Assembly: GCA_019136655.1 (NCBI GenBank)
Contig: JAGVTU010000010.1
Location: 124,001-188,000, forward strand
Length of the DNA: 64,000 nucleotides
Origin: Bacteroidota bacterium
Lineage (GTDB): Bacteria > Bacteroidota > Bacteroidia > AKYH767-A > OLB10
Direction: 5' to 3'
Shown: positions 16,120 through 25,185 of the stretch, piece by piece
How positions within the stretch are numbered: position 1 is the stretch's first letter
How the letters are laid out: each line of letters starts with the position of its first letter
Notes under the pieces: model-generated
Seen by the model: only the letters and a program-made list of their open reading frames with translations
Told to the model about the DNA's origin: nothing
Database searches by the model: none
Position numbers and translations under genes: made by a program

Positions 16120-16716
16120 TTACTTCAATGATGATGTATATTTTCTTGACAGTTCTTCTATTGGTGTTACTTTATTTTTAACCTTATAGCTTTTATCTAA
16201 TACATAGTGTGAATGCTTCCACACATACACCGGGAAATCAAATCCCGGACCTCCTACCTGAATTGCAGGCATTGCATTAGTGCCATCATAAATTAATTCA
16301 GGAATACCGGGCAGCGACAAAACAGATTCGAATTGATTATTTTCGTCTTTCATCAACAGCGTAAAGCCCTGCCCTGTATTACCATATAAAAACATACTAA
16401 AAGTAATGATGAACAGGTCTTCCTTCTTGTCGTTATTCAGGTCCAATGGCATCAACTGCACTTCGGTGTCTTCTCCTTCCATCTGAAATTTTCCTGTTTC
16501 ATTATTGACTACCAGTCCCGATATTTTCAACACCTGATTTTTTTCCTGAGGAGTAAGCGTTGACTTAACACTGCGAAACATTAATTCAGCATCCATTGAA
16601 GAGACATCATCTTTATTCACTTGTCCGCCATCATCTTTAGAACTACATGCACAGATTACTAAAATGAGCATGCACCAGGCAATCAGGCCAAACGGAGTTT
16701 GTATAATCGTTTTCAT
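16120..16716 (-). CDS. Putative lipoprotein of unknown function
   Basis: This is a 198-residue protein with a lipoprotein signal: hydrophobic GLIAWCMLILVICA, then Cys24, then SSKDDGG. Asp follows soon but not at +2, which fits membrane anchoring. The mature part has a Q/E-rich stretch and a segment (LMPLDLNNDKKEDLFIITF) with the Asp-rich FG-GAP/integrin-like repeat look, suggesting a single calcium loop. It then continues as VGGPGFDFPVYVWKHSHY. I do not recognise the family. It lies just upstream of the CUB protein in the same direction (72 bases apart), so the two may be transcribed together. Confidence 0.65.
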   Translation of the reverse strand: MKTIIQTPFGLIAWCMLILVICACSSKDDGGQVNKDDVSSMDAELMFRSVKSTLTPQEKNQVLKISGLVVNNETGKFQMEGEDTEVQLMPLDLNNDKKEDLFIITFSMFLYGNTGQGFTLLMKDENNQFESVLSLPGIPELIYDGTNAMPAIQVGGPGFDFPVYVWKHSHYVLDKSYKVKNKVTPIEELSRKYTSSLK

Positions 16717-16908
16717 ATCATTATTTACTATTGGTAATGTTATTCCTCAATGAGAAGTCAAAAAGTTTGATAGAGGACTTTTGCATATAACCTTATCTTT
16801 TAATTTTCGACCAAAAATAAATTGGCATTACAGGGCGCGAAAGCTACATTTATCAATTGACGGGGAACATTGAGTATTTGCAGGCTTTCATTTATTAACT
16901 GCAATGCG

Positions 16909-16916
16909 TAGATTTG
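16909..16916 (+). promoter_or_regulatory. Candidate -7 box of the TPR kinase-LytTR operon
   Basis: TAGATTTG, a full TAnnTTTG match, lies 20 bases before the ATG at 16937. A correctly spaced -33 element is not clear. Confidence 0.5.
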
Positions 16917-16936
16917 ACCTGTGAAACCAAGTTCTC

Positions 16937-19018
16937 ATGAGAAACCTAATACTAACCTTGTTAAGTATTGCAGCCTCCTTTGCTTTTGGCCAGACTAATA
17001 GGTTAGATTCCCTGTTAGTACAAGCAAAGCAATACAGAGTGGAAGATACCAGCCGGGCATCCATACTTAACGAGCTTTCCATTCAGTTAAGCAATTCAGA
17101 TTTTGATAAAGGGATGGCGTATGCCGATAGTTCCATTGCGCTCTGCACACGCATAAAATCAGATGTAAAGTTGGCAACAGCCTATTATGCCAAAGCACGT
17201 AACTTGAGCTCTGATGGTCAGGACTCTCTGGCCATAGTGAATTATCAAATTGCCTATGACCTCAACAAGAAAGTCGGAAAAGAACTTGCATGCGGAACCA
17301 TGTTATATAATATGGGAATTTCGTTCTATAACCTTTCATACTATAAAAAGGCAACAGAGATGCACACAAAAGCTCTTGCTATTTTTAAAAAACTGAAAAA
17401 TGAAAAAGGAATCTCTGCTGCGCTTAACAGCCTGGGTATTGTTGCCATGGAGCTATCCGACTATTCACACGCTATTGAATATTATCTCGAAAGTCTTGAT
17501 TTAGCCAAACGTAATAACGATTCAACAGTAATGGCTAACACATTAATGAATATCGGCATTGTATATAAAAACATAGGCGATTTAAACAAAGCTATTACGT
17601 ATATGAATAATGCGTTACGAATCTATCAGCAGCAAAGTAACAACCTGTATATCGCAAAAGCCTTTAATAATATTGCTAATGTTTATGGTGAAATGAAACA
17701 ACCTGCAAAAGCATTGGAATATTATGATAAAGCACTTGAAATAAATAAGCAATCAGACTATGAATACGGTATTGCAAGCAATTATATCAATATGGGTATT
17801 GAATTGCGCCAACTAAACAGGTTTACGCAAGCTTACCAATCGCTGCAAAAAGCTGAAGCCTTGTTTTTTAAAATAGATGACAAAAACAATTATGCTATTG
17901 CATTAAAAACAAAAGCTTCATTATTATTGGCTGCACCAGACTCCACATTACTTCAGTTAGGAATTGCATCACCACAAAAAACAGCAATAGTCAAATCGTT
18001 ACTTAATCAGGCAAAAGATATATTTATAATTACTGAAGACTATGCATCGCTTGCTGATGTAAATGATGACTTATGCCGCTTGTACGAAAACAGTGGTGAT
18101 TATAAAAACGCATTTACACATTACAAACAATATGTGGCATGCCGTGATTGTGTGCTGATTGATGAACATAAAATTGAAATTGAAAAACGTGAAATGAAAT
18201 ATGATTTTGATTTGCGTGAACAGGAGTTAAAAGTTGCCAACATTCAAAAACAAGCCGAACTGGAATACGAACAAGTGAATCGCCAATACACATTGGCCGG
18301 AGGTATAGCACTTTTGTTGATTTCGGGTGGATTTTTCATTTCATATAAAAGAAGAAAGGATGCTTTGCATAAACGAAAAGAAGCCGAGTTAAATGCAAGC
18401 AGGGTGGAATCAGAATTAAAAGCATTACGACTACAGATGAATCCACATTTTATGTTCAATTCACTCAACTCCATCACCAATTTTATTGATCAGCATAAAA
18501 CAGAAACAGCATCAAACTATTCGGTAAAATTTGCAAAACTGATGCGCATGGTTCTCGAAAATTCAGAAAGCCCGGAAGTGCCACTGGCAGACGAGCTTCA
18601 GTCCACTGAGCTTTATTTATCACTTGAAGCACTCCGGCTAAAGCCTAAACTCACTTATACCATAAACATGGAATCTTCACTGGATGCAGAAAACATTATG
18701 ATACCATCCATGCTGCTCCAACCTTTTGTCGAAAACAGTATTATACATGGCATCTCTCCATTGAGTGACGGAGGCACTGTTTCTATTTCCATCAGGCAAC
18801 AGGAACAATGGTTATTTATAAATATTGATGATAATGGTGTAGGCATATCGCCCGAAAAACCTGCTATGACAGAAAGAAAATCAATGGCAATAAGAATCAG
18901 TAACGACAGAATAGCACTGTTTAATGAGAGACATCAAACACATGCTTCAATTGAATATGAACAACTCAACCCGGGCACCAGGGTTGTAATTAAAATACCA
19001 CTTACTTTACAATTCTGA
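16937..19018 (+). CDS. TPR-containing LytS-type sensor histidine kinase
   Basis: This is a 693-residue membrane sensor. A signal peptide (about 1-18, LTLLSIAASFAFG) precedes a periplasmic TPR array (about 35-400; repeats such as KATEMHTKALAIFKKL and KALEYYDKALEINKQ). A coiled coil, one transmembrane helix (about 451-470, LAGGIALLLISGGFFISY), a second coil and the kinase domain follow. The histidine box is LQMNPHFMFNSLNSI (His near residue 503), typical of the His_kinase/LytS family, and the ATPase N- and G-boxes are FVENSIIHG and IDDNGVGI. The next gene, 14 bases on, is its LytTR response regulator. The signal sensed is unknown. Confidence 0.9.
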   Translation: MRNLILTLLSIAASFAFGQTNRLDSLLVQAKQYRVEDTSRASILNELSIQLSNSDFDKGMAYADSSIALCTRIKSDVKLATAYYAKARNLSSDGQDSLAIVNYQIAYDLNKKVGKELACGTMLYNMGISFYNLSYYKKATEMHTKALAIFKKLKNEKGISAALNSLGIVAMELSDYSHAIEYYLESLDLAKRNNDSTVMANTLMNIGIVYKNIGDLNKAITYMNNALRIYQQQSNNLYIAKAFNNIANVYGEMKQPAKALEYYDKALEINKQSDYEYGIASNYINMGIELRQLNRFTQAYQSLQKAEALFFKIDDKNNYAIALKTKASLLLAAPDSTLLQLGIASPQKTAIVKSLLNQAKDIFIITEDYASLADVNDDLCRLYENSGDYKNAFTHYKQYVACRDCVLIDEHKIEIEKREMKYDFDLREQELKVANIQKQAELEYEQVNRQYTLAGGIALLLISGGFFISYKRRKDALHKRKEAELNASRVESELKALRLQMNPHFMFNSLNSITNFIDQHKTETASNYSVKFAKLMRMVLENSESPEVPLADELQSTELYLSLEALRLKPKLTYTINMESSLDAENIMIPSMLLQPFVENSIIHGISPLSDGGTVSISIRQQEQWLFINIDDNGVGISPEKPAMTERKSMAIRISNDRIALFNERHQTHASIEYEQLNPGTRVVIKIPLTLQF

Positions 19019-19032
19019 TACCTATATACAAG

Positions 19033-19776
19033 ATGATTAAAGCTGTAATTATTGATGATGAACAACACTGTATTGACCGATTATGCAGCTTGTTGTCTGC
19101 AATAAAAAATCCTGACATTCAACTGGCAGGCACAGCACAAACTGTTGATGAAGGGTTAGCACTTATCAGTAAACATCAGCCGCAATTGGTATTTTTAGAT
19201 GTTCAGATTGCTGATAAAACCGGTTTTGATTTATTGAAAGCAATTCCTGATGCTCAATTTCAGGTAATTTTTACAACAGCACATGACAGGTATGCGCTGC
19301 AGGCATTTCGATTTTGTGCACTTGATTATTTGCTCAAGCCTGTAGATGCCGATGAGTTGCAAAATGCACTGATGAAAGTAACATCAATGAAAAATAACAA
19401 CGGAATCAGTGAGCAAATCAGCGAACTACTGAAAGGAATGAGTAACAAGCCGCGTAAAATTGGCGTTCCCACACTTAATGGAATTGTGTTTATACCGGTA
19501 TCGGAAATCATACGTTGTCATGCTGACGGTAATTATACAGAGTTGCATCTGGCAGGTAAAAAACAAATGGTAGTTTCAAAAACACTGAAAGAGTTCGAAA
19601 ATCTGTTGGCTGATTATTCCTTTTTCAGAGTTCATCACTCCGACCTGGTAAATCTTGATTATGTAAAAAGTTACAACAAGGGTAAAGGAGGATATTTGAT
19701 ATTGGATGACAGTTCATCGGTAGAAGTATCATCGCGCAGGAAAGAAGAACTGCTGAAAAAATTGGGCGGCATGTAA
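19033..19776 (+). CDS. LytTR family response regulator
   Basis: This 247-residue two-domain protein has an N-terminal receiver (about 1-120) with acidic pair DDEQ, phosphoacceptor Asp in LVFLDVQIADKTGFD (near residue 56), Thr in IFTTAHD and Lys in YLLKPVD. The C-terminal LytTR DNA-binding domain (about 145-245) has IRCHADGNYTELHL, KTLKEFE and FFRVHHSDLVNLDYV. It is the output half of a LytS/LytR pair with the preceding gene, probably cotranscribed. Target genes cannot be read from the window. Confidence 0.93.
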   Translation: MIKAVIIDDEQHCIDRLCSLLSAIKNPDIQLAGTAQTVDEGLALISKHQPQLVFLDVQIADKTGFDLLKAIPDAQFQVIFTTAHDRYALQAFRFCALDYLLKPVDADELQNALMKVTSMKNNNGISEQISELLKGMSNKPRKIGVPTLNGIVFIPVSEIIRCHADGNYTELHLAGKKQMVVSKTLKEFENLLADYSFFRVHHSDLVNLDYVKSYNKGKGGYLILDDSSSVEVSSRRKEELLKKLGGM

Positions 19777-19820
19777 TTGTTGAACCTGTTAAATAACTAT
19801 TTTTCGGCATTTCGTAATTG

Positions 19821-21173
19821 ATGATGATAGAATTTCCTGCTGATTTTTTGTCAATGCTTCCTCTGCCGGAAGAAGAAAAAACAAAGTTTGTTCATTCTTT
19901 AAATGAACCGTCTTTAACTTCTATCCGCAAAAATCCACTAAAGAATATAACCTTACCTGAGGGCAATCCTGTTTCATGGAGCCGCTATGGATCTTATCTG
20001 CAGCAGCGCCCTGTTTTTACATTAGATCCTTTGTTTCATGCAGGCGCTTATTATGTGCAGGAAGCCAGCAGTATGTTTGTTGAACAGGTCATCATGCAAC
20101 TGTCGCTGAACGAAAAACCGATTCGCATACTTGATGCCTGTGCATCTCCGGGAGGCAAAACCACCCATTTACTTTCGCTGTTGCATCAGGAGTCATTGGT
20201 TGTTGCCAATGAATCTATCCGCTCGCGCCAGCAGGCATTGATACACAATGTATGCAAATGGGGATACAACAATGTAGTAGTTACACAAACTGATGTAAGC
20301 CGTTTTGCTTCATTAGGCGAATATTTTGATGTGATACTTTGTGATGCTCCCTGTTCGGGTGAGGGATTGTTTCGGAAAGATGAGCAAGCAGTAAAACTGT
20401 GGAGCAAAGAAAATGTGATGCACTGTGCCTTGCGCCAACAAAGAATAGTGAATGATTTATGGCCTTCACTGAAGACGGGAGGTTTGTTGATTTATTCGAC
20501 CTGCACCTATAACGAAGAAGAAAACGAAAAAAATATTTCACGATTTGCAAGTGAGCCGGATGCTACATGTATAAAACTGAACATTGAAAATTTTACGGGT
20601 GTTGAAGAACGTATTAAAGGCAACACTATCACTTATCGTTTTTTTCCTCACAAAACACAAGGCGAAGGATTTACAGTATGTGTGCTGCGTAAAAACAACA
20701 GCGAGGGAAAATCTATACTCAACAGAAGTAATAAAATTGAAGAAGCCGAAGCAAATATCCGTAAACAGGCGGCTGACTATATCAAAAATACTGATGAGTC
20801 TTATTTTTTTATGCATCAGCAGTCTGTACGATTTTTTCCTCTTTCACTGAAACGGGATTTGGCCTTACTCACTGGAATGAACATCACTCATGCAGGCACA
20901 GCCATAGCCACCATCAAAGGTAAGGACTGGATTCCATCAGCAGAAATTGCATTGTCCACAGCACTCAAGGCAGACTTTAACACTGAAGAAGTTGACAGGG
21001 AAACTGCATTACGGTTGCTCAAAGGTGATACACAACTGAATACTGCGCATCCGGAAGGATACATTCTGGTAACTTATCAGCAATTACCACTTATGTTTGT
21101 TAAAAAAACAGGCAGGCGCATCAACAATCTTTATCCGCGGGAGTGGTATATTCGCATGAAGCTTGAACAATGA
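19821..21173 (+). CDS. RsmF-like 16S rRNA (cytosine-C5)-methyltransferase, NOP2/Sun family
   Basis: This 450-residue S-adenosylmethionine-dependent RNA m5C methyltransferase has motif I ILDACASPGGKTTHLL, motif IV DVILCDAPCSGEGLF with its Pro-Cys, and motif VI LIYSTCTYNEEEN with the Thr-Cys nucleophile. These three together define the RsmB/RsmF/NOP2 group. The C-terminus (about 385-450; TAHPEGYILVTYQQLPLMF and NNLYPREWYIRM) resembles the RsmF-specific tail. The ATG at 19821 is used; an adjacent TTG in frame is less likely. Position-specific substrate (for example C1407 of 16S rRNA) is inferred from family only. Confidence 0.87.
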   Translation: MMIEFPADFLSMLPLPEEEKTKFVHSLNEPSLTSIRKNPLKNITLPEGNPVSWSRYGSYLQQRPVFTLDPLFHAGAYYVQEASSMFVEQVIMQLSLNEKPIRILDACASPGGKTTHLLSLLHQESLVVANESIRSRQQALIHNVCKWGYNNVVVTQTDVSRFASLGEYFDVILCDAPCSGEGLFRKDEQAVKLWSKENVMHCALRQQRIVNDLWPSLKTGGLLIYSTCTYNEEENEKNISRFASEPDATCIKLNIENFTGVEERIKGNTITYRFFPHKTQGEGFTVCVLRKNNSEGKSILNRSNKIEEAEANIRKQAADYIKNTDESYFFMHQQSVRFFPLSLKRDLALLTGMNITHAGTAIATIKGKDWIPSAEIALSTALKADFNTEEVDRETALRLLKGDTQLNTAHPEGYILVTYQQLPLMFVKKTGRRINNLYPREWYIRMKLEQ

Positions 21174-21201
21174 TTTACACATAAGTTAAAAATCTGAAAC
21201 G

Positions 21202-23307
21202 GTGAATCAGAAGAAAAAAGATAAAAAGCTAATTGCTAAAAAAGAAGAAACACTTAAGGGAACAGAAACCCGTAAGCTTGTAAAATGGCTTTCCTTATTG
21301 CTACCGGTGCTGGCATTTGCGCTGTATGCCAATACCCTTGGAAGCGATTACACTGTTGATGACGGAACCGTCATGCAGAATAACAAAATTGTAAAAAAAG
21401 GAGTAAGTGCCATCCCTGAAATACTTACCACCCCCTACCGCAAAGGATTTTGGGACAGAAATGAGAGTTTGTACAGACCATTGTCCGTAGTGATGTTTGC
21501 TGTAGAATGGCAATTAGCTCCCGGCAATCCCATGCCGGGTCACATCATCAATGTAGCGCTTTACATGCTGACGGCATTCTTACTGTTTCGGTTTTTGTTG
21601 CTTTTGTTTAACCGGAATATACTTTTAGCTTTCAGTGTTGCACTGTTGTATATTGTTCATCCCATACACACCGAAGTGGTTGCCAACATTAAAAGCCGTG
21701 ACGAAATTTTATGCTTTCTGTTTATCATACTTTCCTTTCACCAGTTTTTGAAAGGGTTGCAAAACAATAAACTTTCACATCATGTATATGCAGCTGTGTT
21801 TTTCTTTCTTTCGCTTATGTCAAAGGAAAGTTCTATTACCTGTGTGGCTATATTTCCACTGCTGGCTTATTTTGTTCAGTCGAAGAAACCATTAGAGAGT
21901 CTTCGCACGTCCATCATTGTTTGGTGTGCAGCACTTGCCTATTTAGGAGTCAGATTTATGGTGCTGAAAGGAGTTACAAACTTCACAGAAATTCTGCCAA
22001 TCAACAACTCTCTGGTAAATGCCACCTCCATAACCGACAGGCTGGCAACAGCCATAATGATATTGGGCAAATATTTATGGCTTCTCATAATACCTCAACC
22101 ACTTTCTTTTGATTATTCCTTCAACACTTTTCCGATTGTAAGTTTTGGCGACATGCGTTCACTGGCAGCATTACTGGCTTATATGGCTATTGGCTTTTAT
22201 GCTATACGCAGTTTTGCAAAGCGTAACCTGGCAGGCTTCGGGTTGGTATTTTTCTTAATCACCATAAGCATTGTGAGCAATGTATTTTTCCTGATAGAGT
22301 CGGTAATGGCTGAACGATTCACCTATCTGCCATCGCTGGGAATATGTATTGCAGGCGTTATGTTGTTGGCTCAATGGCTCAATCCACAATACAAAGGTGG
22401 TAACTTCGTAAATGTGTCGTCCGTAGTTTCTTCCAATAAAACTTTTTTTATCATTTTATTTTCCATTTCTTTTTTATATTCTGTAAAAACCATAGCACGC
22501 AACTTCGACTGGAAAAACAACCTTACGTTATTGGCTACTGATGTAAAAACCTGTCCTGAGAGTGCACGCATACGCTATGCATACGGAAGTGCCATACTGA
22601 TTGAACAGGCACTTAAAGAAAAGGACCGTGATAAAAAAATGAACCTCCTCGACAGAAGCATTGAGCAGCTTGAAAAAGGTGTTGCCATACTGCCAACTTA
22701 TTCAGAAGCATATTATCATTTGGGAATAGCTTATAAAGAGCGAGAAAATTATCCTAAGGCCATTGCTGCTTTTGAACAGGCGGCAAAATATAAAACATTT
22801 ACCGACCCTCAGTTCTTTGTATCGTGGGGTGTGGCCTGCGGCAAAGCAGGGAAGTATGATCAAAGCATAAAAGCATTGAATCATGCCATTGACCTTGATC
22901 CGAAAACCACAGATGCTTATCTGAATCTGGGTGTATTTTATGATGAGATGAAAAGATATGATGATGCCATCAGCAGCCTGAAAACTGCACTCAAGCTGGA
23001 TTCATCCTCGTACAATGCATGTTACAACATGGGCAATACGTATGCACATAAAAATAATTTTACTGAGGCCATTAAATGGTATAAAAAAACGCTGGAGCTG
23101 AATCCTTCCAACGAAGATGCTGTGAACAACATAGGCAACAGCTATGCTGCCATGCAGGATTACGCCAATGCCATTATCTATTTCCGAAAAGCAATAGAAA
23201 TGAATCCATCCAATTCAAAAGCACTGAACAACCTTGGCATAACACTCATAATGACAGGAAACCGAGAGGAAGGTGAAAAGTATGTGCAACAGGCCAGACA
23301 GCATTGA
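21202..23307 (+). CDS. TMTC-like membrane protein with C-terminal TPR repeats
   Basis: This is a 701-residue protein with a GTG start. A basic N-terminus (MNQKKKDKKLIAKKEE) precedes about nine transmembrane helices (about 28-430). An acidic first loop (NTLGSDYTVDDGTVMQNN) and the RNESLYRPLSVV segment resemble the catalytic loop of GT-C type O-mannosyltransferases. Residues about 455-700 are six or so TPR units (for example AIAAFEQAAKY, SIKALNHAIDLDP and AISSLKTALKLD). Eukaryotic TMTC1-4 and bacterial relatives share this layout. Protein O-glycosylation is therefore a fair guess, but activity is unproven. It follows the methyltransferase by 28 bases. Confidence 0.7.
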   Translation: MNQKKKDKKLIAKKEETLKGTETRKLVKWLSLLLPVLAFALYANTLGSDYTVDDGTVMQNNKIVKKGVSAIPEILTTPYRKGFWDRNESLYRPLSVVMFAVEWQLAPGNPMPGHIINVALYMLTAFLLFRFLLLLFNRNILLAFSVALLYIVHPIHTEVVANIKSRDEILCFLFIILSFHQFLKGLQNNKLSHHVYAAVFFFLSLMSKESSITCVAIFPLLAYFVQSKKPLESLRTSIIVWCAALAYLGVRFMVLKGVTNFTEILPINNSLVNATSITDRLATAIMILGKYLWLLIIPQPLSFDYSFNTFPIVSFGDMRSLAALLAYMAIGFYAIRSFAKRNLAGFGLVFFLITISIVSNVFFLIESVMAERFTYLPSLGICIAGVMLLAQWLNPQYKGGNFVNVSSVVSSNKTFFIILFSISFLYSVKTIARNFDWKNNLTLLATDVKTCPESARIRYAYGSAILIEQALKEKDRDKKMNLLDRSIEQLEKGVAILPTYSEAYYHLGIAYKERENYPKAIAAFEQAAKYKTFTDPQFFVSWGVACGKAGKYDQSIKALNHAIDLDPKTTDAYLNLGVFYDEMKRYDDAISSLKTALKLDSSSYNACYNMGNTYAHKNNFTEAIKWYKKTLELNPSNEDAVNNIGNSYAAMQDYANAIIYFRKAIEMNPSNSKALNNLGITLIMTGNREEGEKYVQQARQH

Positions 23308-23365
23308 CCAATTGCCGCAGGTTTAGGAGATTTTCTTATTTAAAAGCAGAAGACTAAGTTTTTTT

Positions 23366-23977
23366 TCAGTTCAATTGCCTTTCATATTTTCCGTCAGGCA
23401 ACTTCGTAAATCCCAGAAGGGTTAAAAATTTTGCATGGCCTGCATGTGATACTTTATCATAGCTTATCTTTTTCACGCCCTGGGTAAGTAGTTTTTCCTT
23501 TTCCTGACCAAAAATAAACTTGCCTACTTTATAATCTCTGTACTTGGGTATGGTATAATTTATCAGCACGTTTGCCTCTCCTTCTCCCTTCATTCTGAAG
23601 ATAAATAAATTGGCCACGGTGAGGTCGCGCAAGGTTACAAAAGCTTTATCACCGCTGTTTGATTCAGCAAACTCTGGGAAATAAGATTCAATTTCTTTTT
23701 TGTTACGCCTGATAAAACATGAAATCAGCTCGTCATGAGTACTTATCTGTACTAAATCGAAAGCTTCCTGTATCTGATACAAACGAACCATCTGGATGAT
23801 ATTTATGACAAGCAAAATGCCATTTGCAATAACAACAGGCATGGCGTTAATCATAAAGCCGTAAATAATAAAGGTTACTTGCCCGCCAAGGCTATACCAT
23901 CTGAACTTAAAAGCATTGGATACAACCAGTGAGGCAGCAAGAAAGGCTGATGCAAGATAACCTATAAATAATGCCAA
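23366..23977 (-). CDS. YgjV-like inner membrane protein with GNAT-like tail
   Basis: This is a 203-residue protein. The N-terminal about 85 residues form three membrane helices (MALFIGYLASAFLAASLVVS, WYSLGGQVTFIIYGFMI and VVIANGILLVINIIQMVRLY) matching the YgjV family. The soluble C-terminal half (about 100-200) has YTIPKYRDYKVGKFIF followed by KISYDKVSHAGHAKFLTLLG, which resembles a reduced GNAT acetyltransferase fold (pantetheine-binding loop and last strands). The frame starts at TTG 23977; a TAA lies five codons upstream and the next Met is residue 42 inside a helix, so TTG is the only sensible start. The acetyltransferase function is a guess. Confidence 0.6.
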   Translation of the reverse strand: MALFIGYLASAFLAASLVVSNAFKFRWYSLGGQVTFIIYGFMINAMPVVIANGILLVINIIQMVRLYQIQEAFDLVQISTHDELISCFIRRNKKEIESYFPEFAESNSGDKAFVTLRDLTVANLFIFRMKGEGEANVLINYTIPKYRDYKVGKFIFGQEKEKLLTQGVKKISYDKVSHAGHAKFLTLLGFTKLPDGKYERQLN

Positions 23978-24102
23978 GAGATTCTTACTTTATTTGAATG
24001 TAACTACGAATAAAATTTTCTACGATAAAAACCGAGCAAATTCAGTGTATCAAAATAATTAACCACTGAAAAAAATAATACCAGCAAAAAAGTTATCAAT
24101 CC

Positions 24103-25140
24103 TTATTTGATATCCCACACTTCACTTCCTCTGAGAAGTTTATCAAGGTTTCCTTTGCCTTTTGCAGCAATAACCTGATTCACCTGATCTTCCATCACAT
24201 CTTCGTAGCATGGTCTGTCTTCTTCGTAAAACACTCCAAACGGACGTGGATAATGGCCTTCTTTTTCAGGACTGTCAAAGAAGCGTGACAGAATTCCTGC
24301 TTTCACACGATCGGATGTATCATGAACCCAAATATCGTTTATGCTGTTGCCATTTTCATTGATATTGACAACAACAGGTTTGAATCCATCAAGTTTAATT
24401 CCTAACTCATTATTCTGTCCAAACAACAATGGTTTGCCAGTTTCAACAAACAGTGCCTCCTGCTTTTTGGTCGCCTTCTCAGTAAACATTTCGAAAGTAC
24501 CATCATTAAACACGTTGCAGTTCTGATAAATTTCAAGGAATGAAGTTCCTTTGTGTGCAGCAGACTTGCGAAGCATTTCTTTGAGGTGAACAGGGTCTCT
24601 GTCCATACTGCGTGCAATGAAAGTTCCATCGGCACCCATAGCAAGTGCAATTGGGTTAAACGGATGGTCAATAGAACCGTAGGGGGTTGACTTGGTAACT
24701 TTTCCCTCTTCGGAAGTTGGAGAGTATTGACCCTTTGTCAAACCATAAATCTGGTTGTTAAACAGAAGCACATTAACATTGAGGTTTCTTCTCAAGAGGT
24801 GAATAAAATGATTTCCTCCAATTGACATAGAGTCACCATCACCTGTTACAATCCAAACACTGAGGTCCTTGCGTGTTGCTCTTAATCCGCTGGCAATGGC
24901 AGTAGCACGTCCGTGAATTGAGTGCATGCCATACGTTTCCATATAATACGGAAAACGGGATGAGCAACCGATACCTGAGATAAAAACAAATTTCTCACGT
25001 GGTATTCCAAGCTCAGGAATTACGGTTTGTACTTGTTTCAATATGGAATAATCACCGCATCCGGGACACCATCTTACTTCCTGGTCGGTAACGAGTTCTT
25101 TTGAGGTAAATAATGGAGCAGAAGTTGTTGCTGTATCCAT
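24103..25140 (-). CDS. korB: 2-oxoacid:ferredoxin oxidoreductase, beta subunit
   Basis: This is the 345-residue thiamine diphosphate-binding subunit. Cluster ligands are visible as CPGCGDY, FISGIGCSSRFPYY and a later Cys in EIYQNCNVFND, the single [4Fe-4S] arrangement of two-subunit enzymes. The ThDP motif is GDGDSMSIGGNHFIHLLRR ending in LFNNQIYGLTKGQ. With the alpha subunit upstream (45 bases apart) it decarboxylates a 2-oxoacid to the acyl-CoA and reduces ferredoxin. The substrate is probably 2-oxoglutarate in an aerobic Bacteroidota TCA cycle; that is inference. Confidence 0.92.
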   Translation of the reverse strand: MDTATTSAPLFTSKELVTDQEVRWCPGCGDYSILKQVQTVIPELGIPREKFVFISGIGCSSRFPYYMETYGMHSIHGRATAIASGLRATRKDLSVWIVTGDGDSMSIGGNHFIHLLRRNLNVNVLLFNNQIYGLTKGQYSPTSEEGKVTKSTPYGSIDHPFNPIALAMGADGTFIARSMDRDPVHLKEMLRKSAAHKGTSFLEIYQNCNVFNDGTFEMFTEKATKKQEALFVETGKPLLFGQNNELGIKLDGFKPVVVNINENGNSINDIWVHDTSDRVKAGILSRFFDSPEKEGHYPRPFGVFYEEDRPCYEDVMEDQVNQVIAAKGKGNLDKLLRGSEVWDIK

Positions 25141-25185
25141 GTTTTTCTTTATTTATTCAGTTAAATAATTTTTAAAACGTAATGC

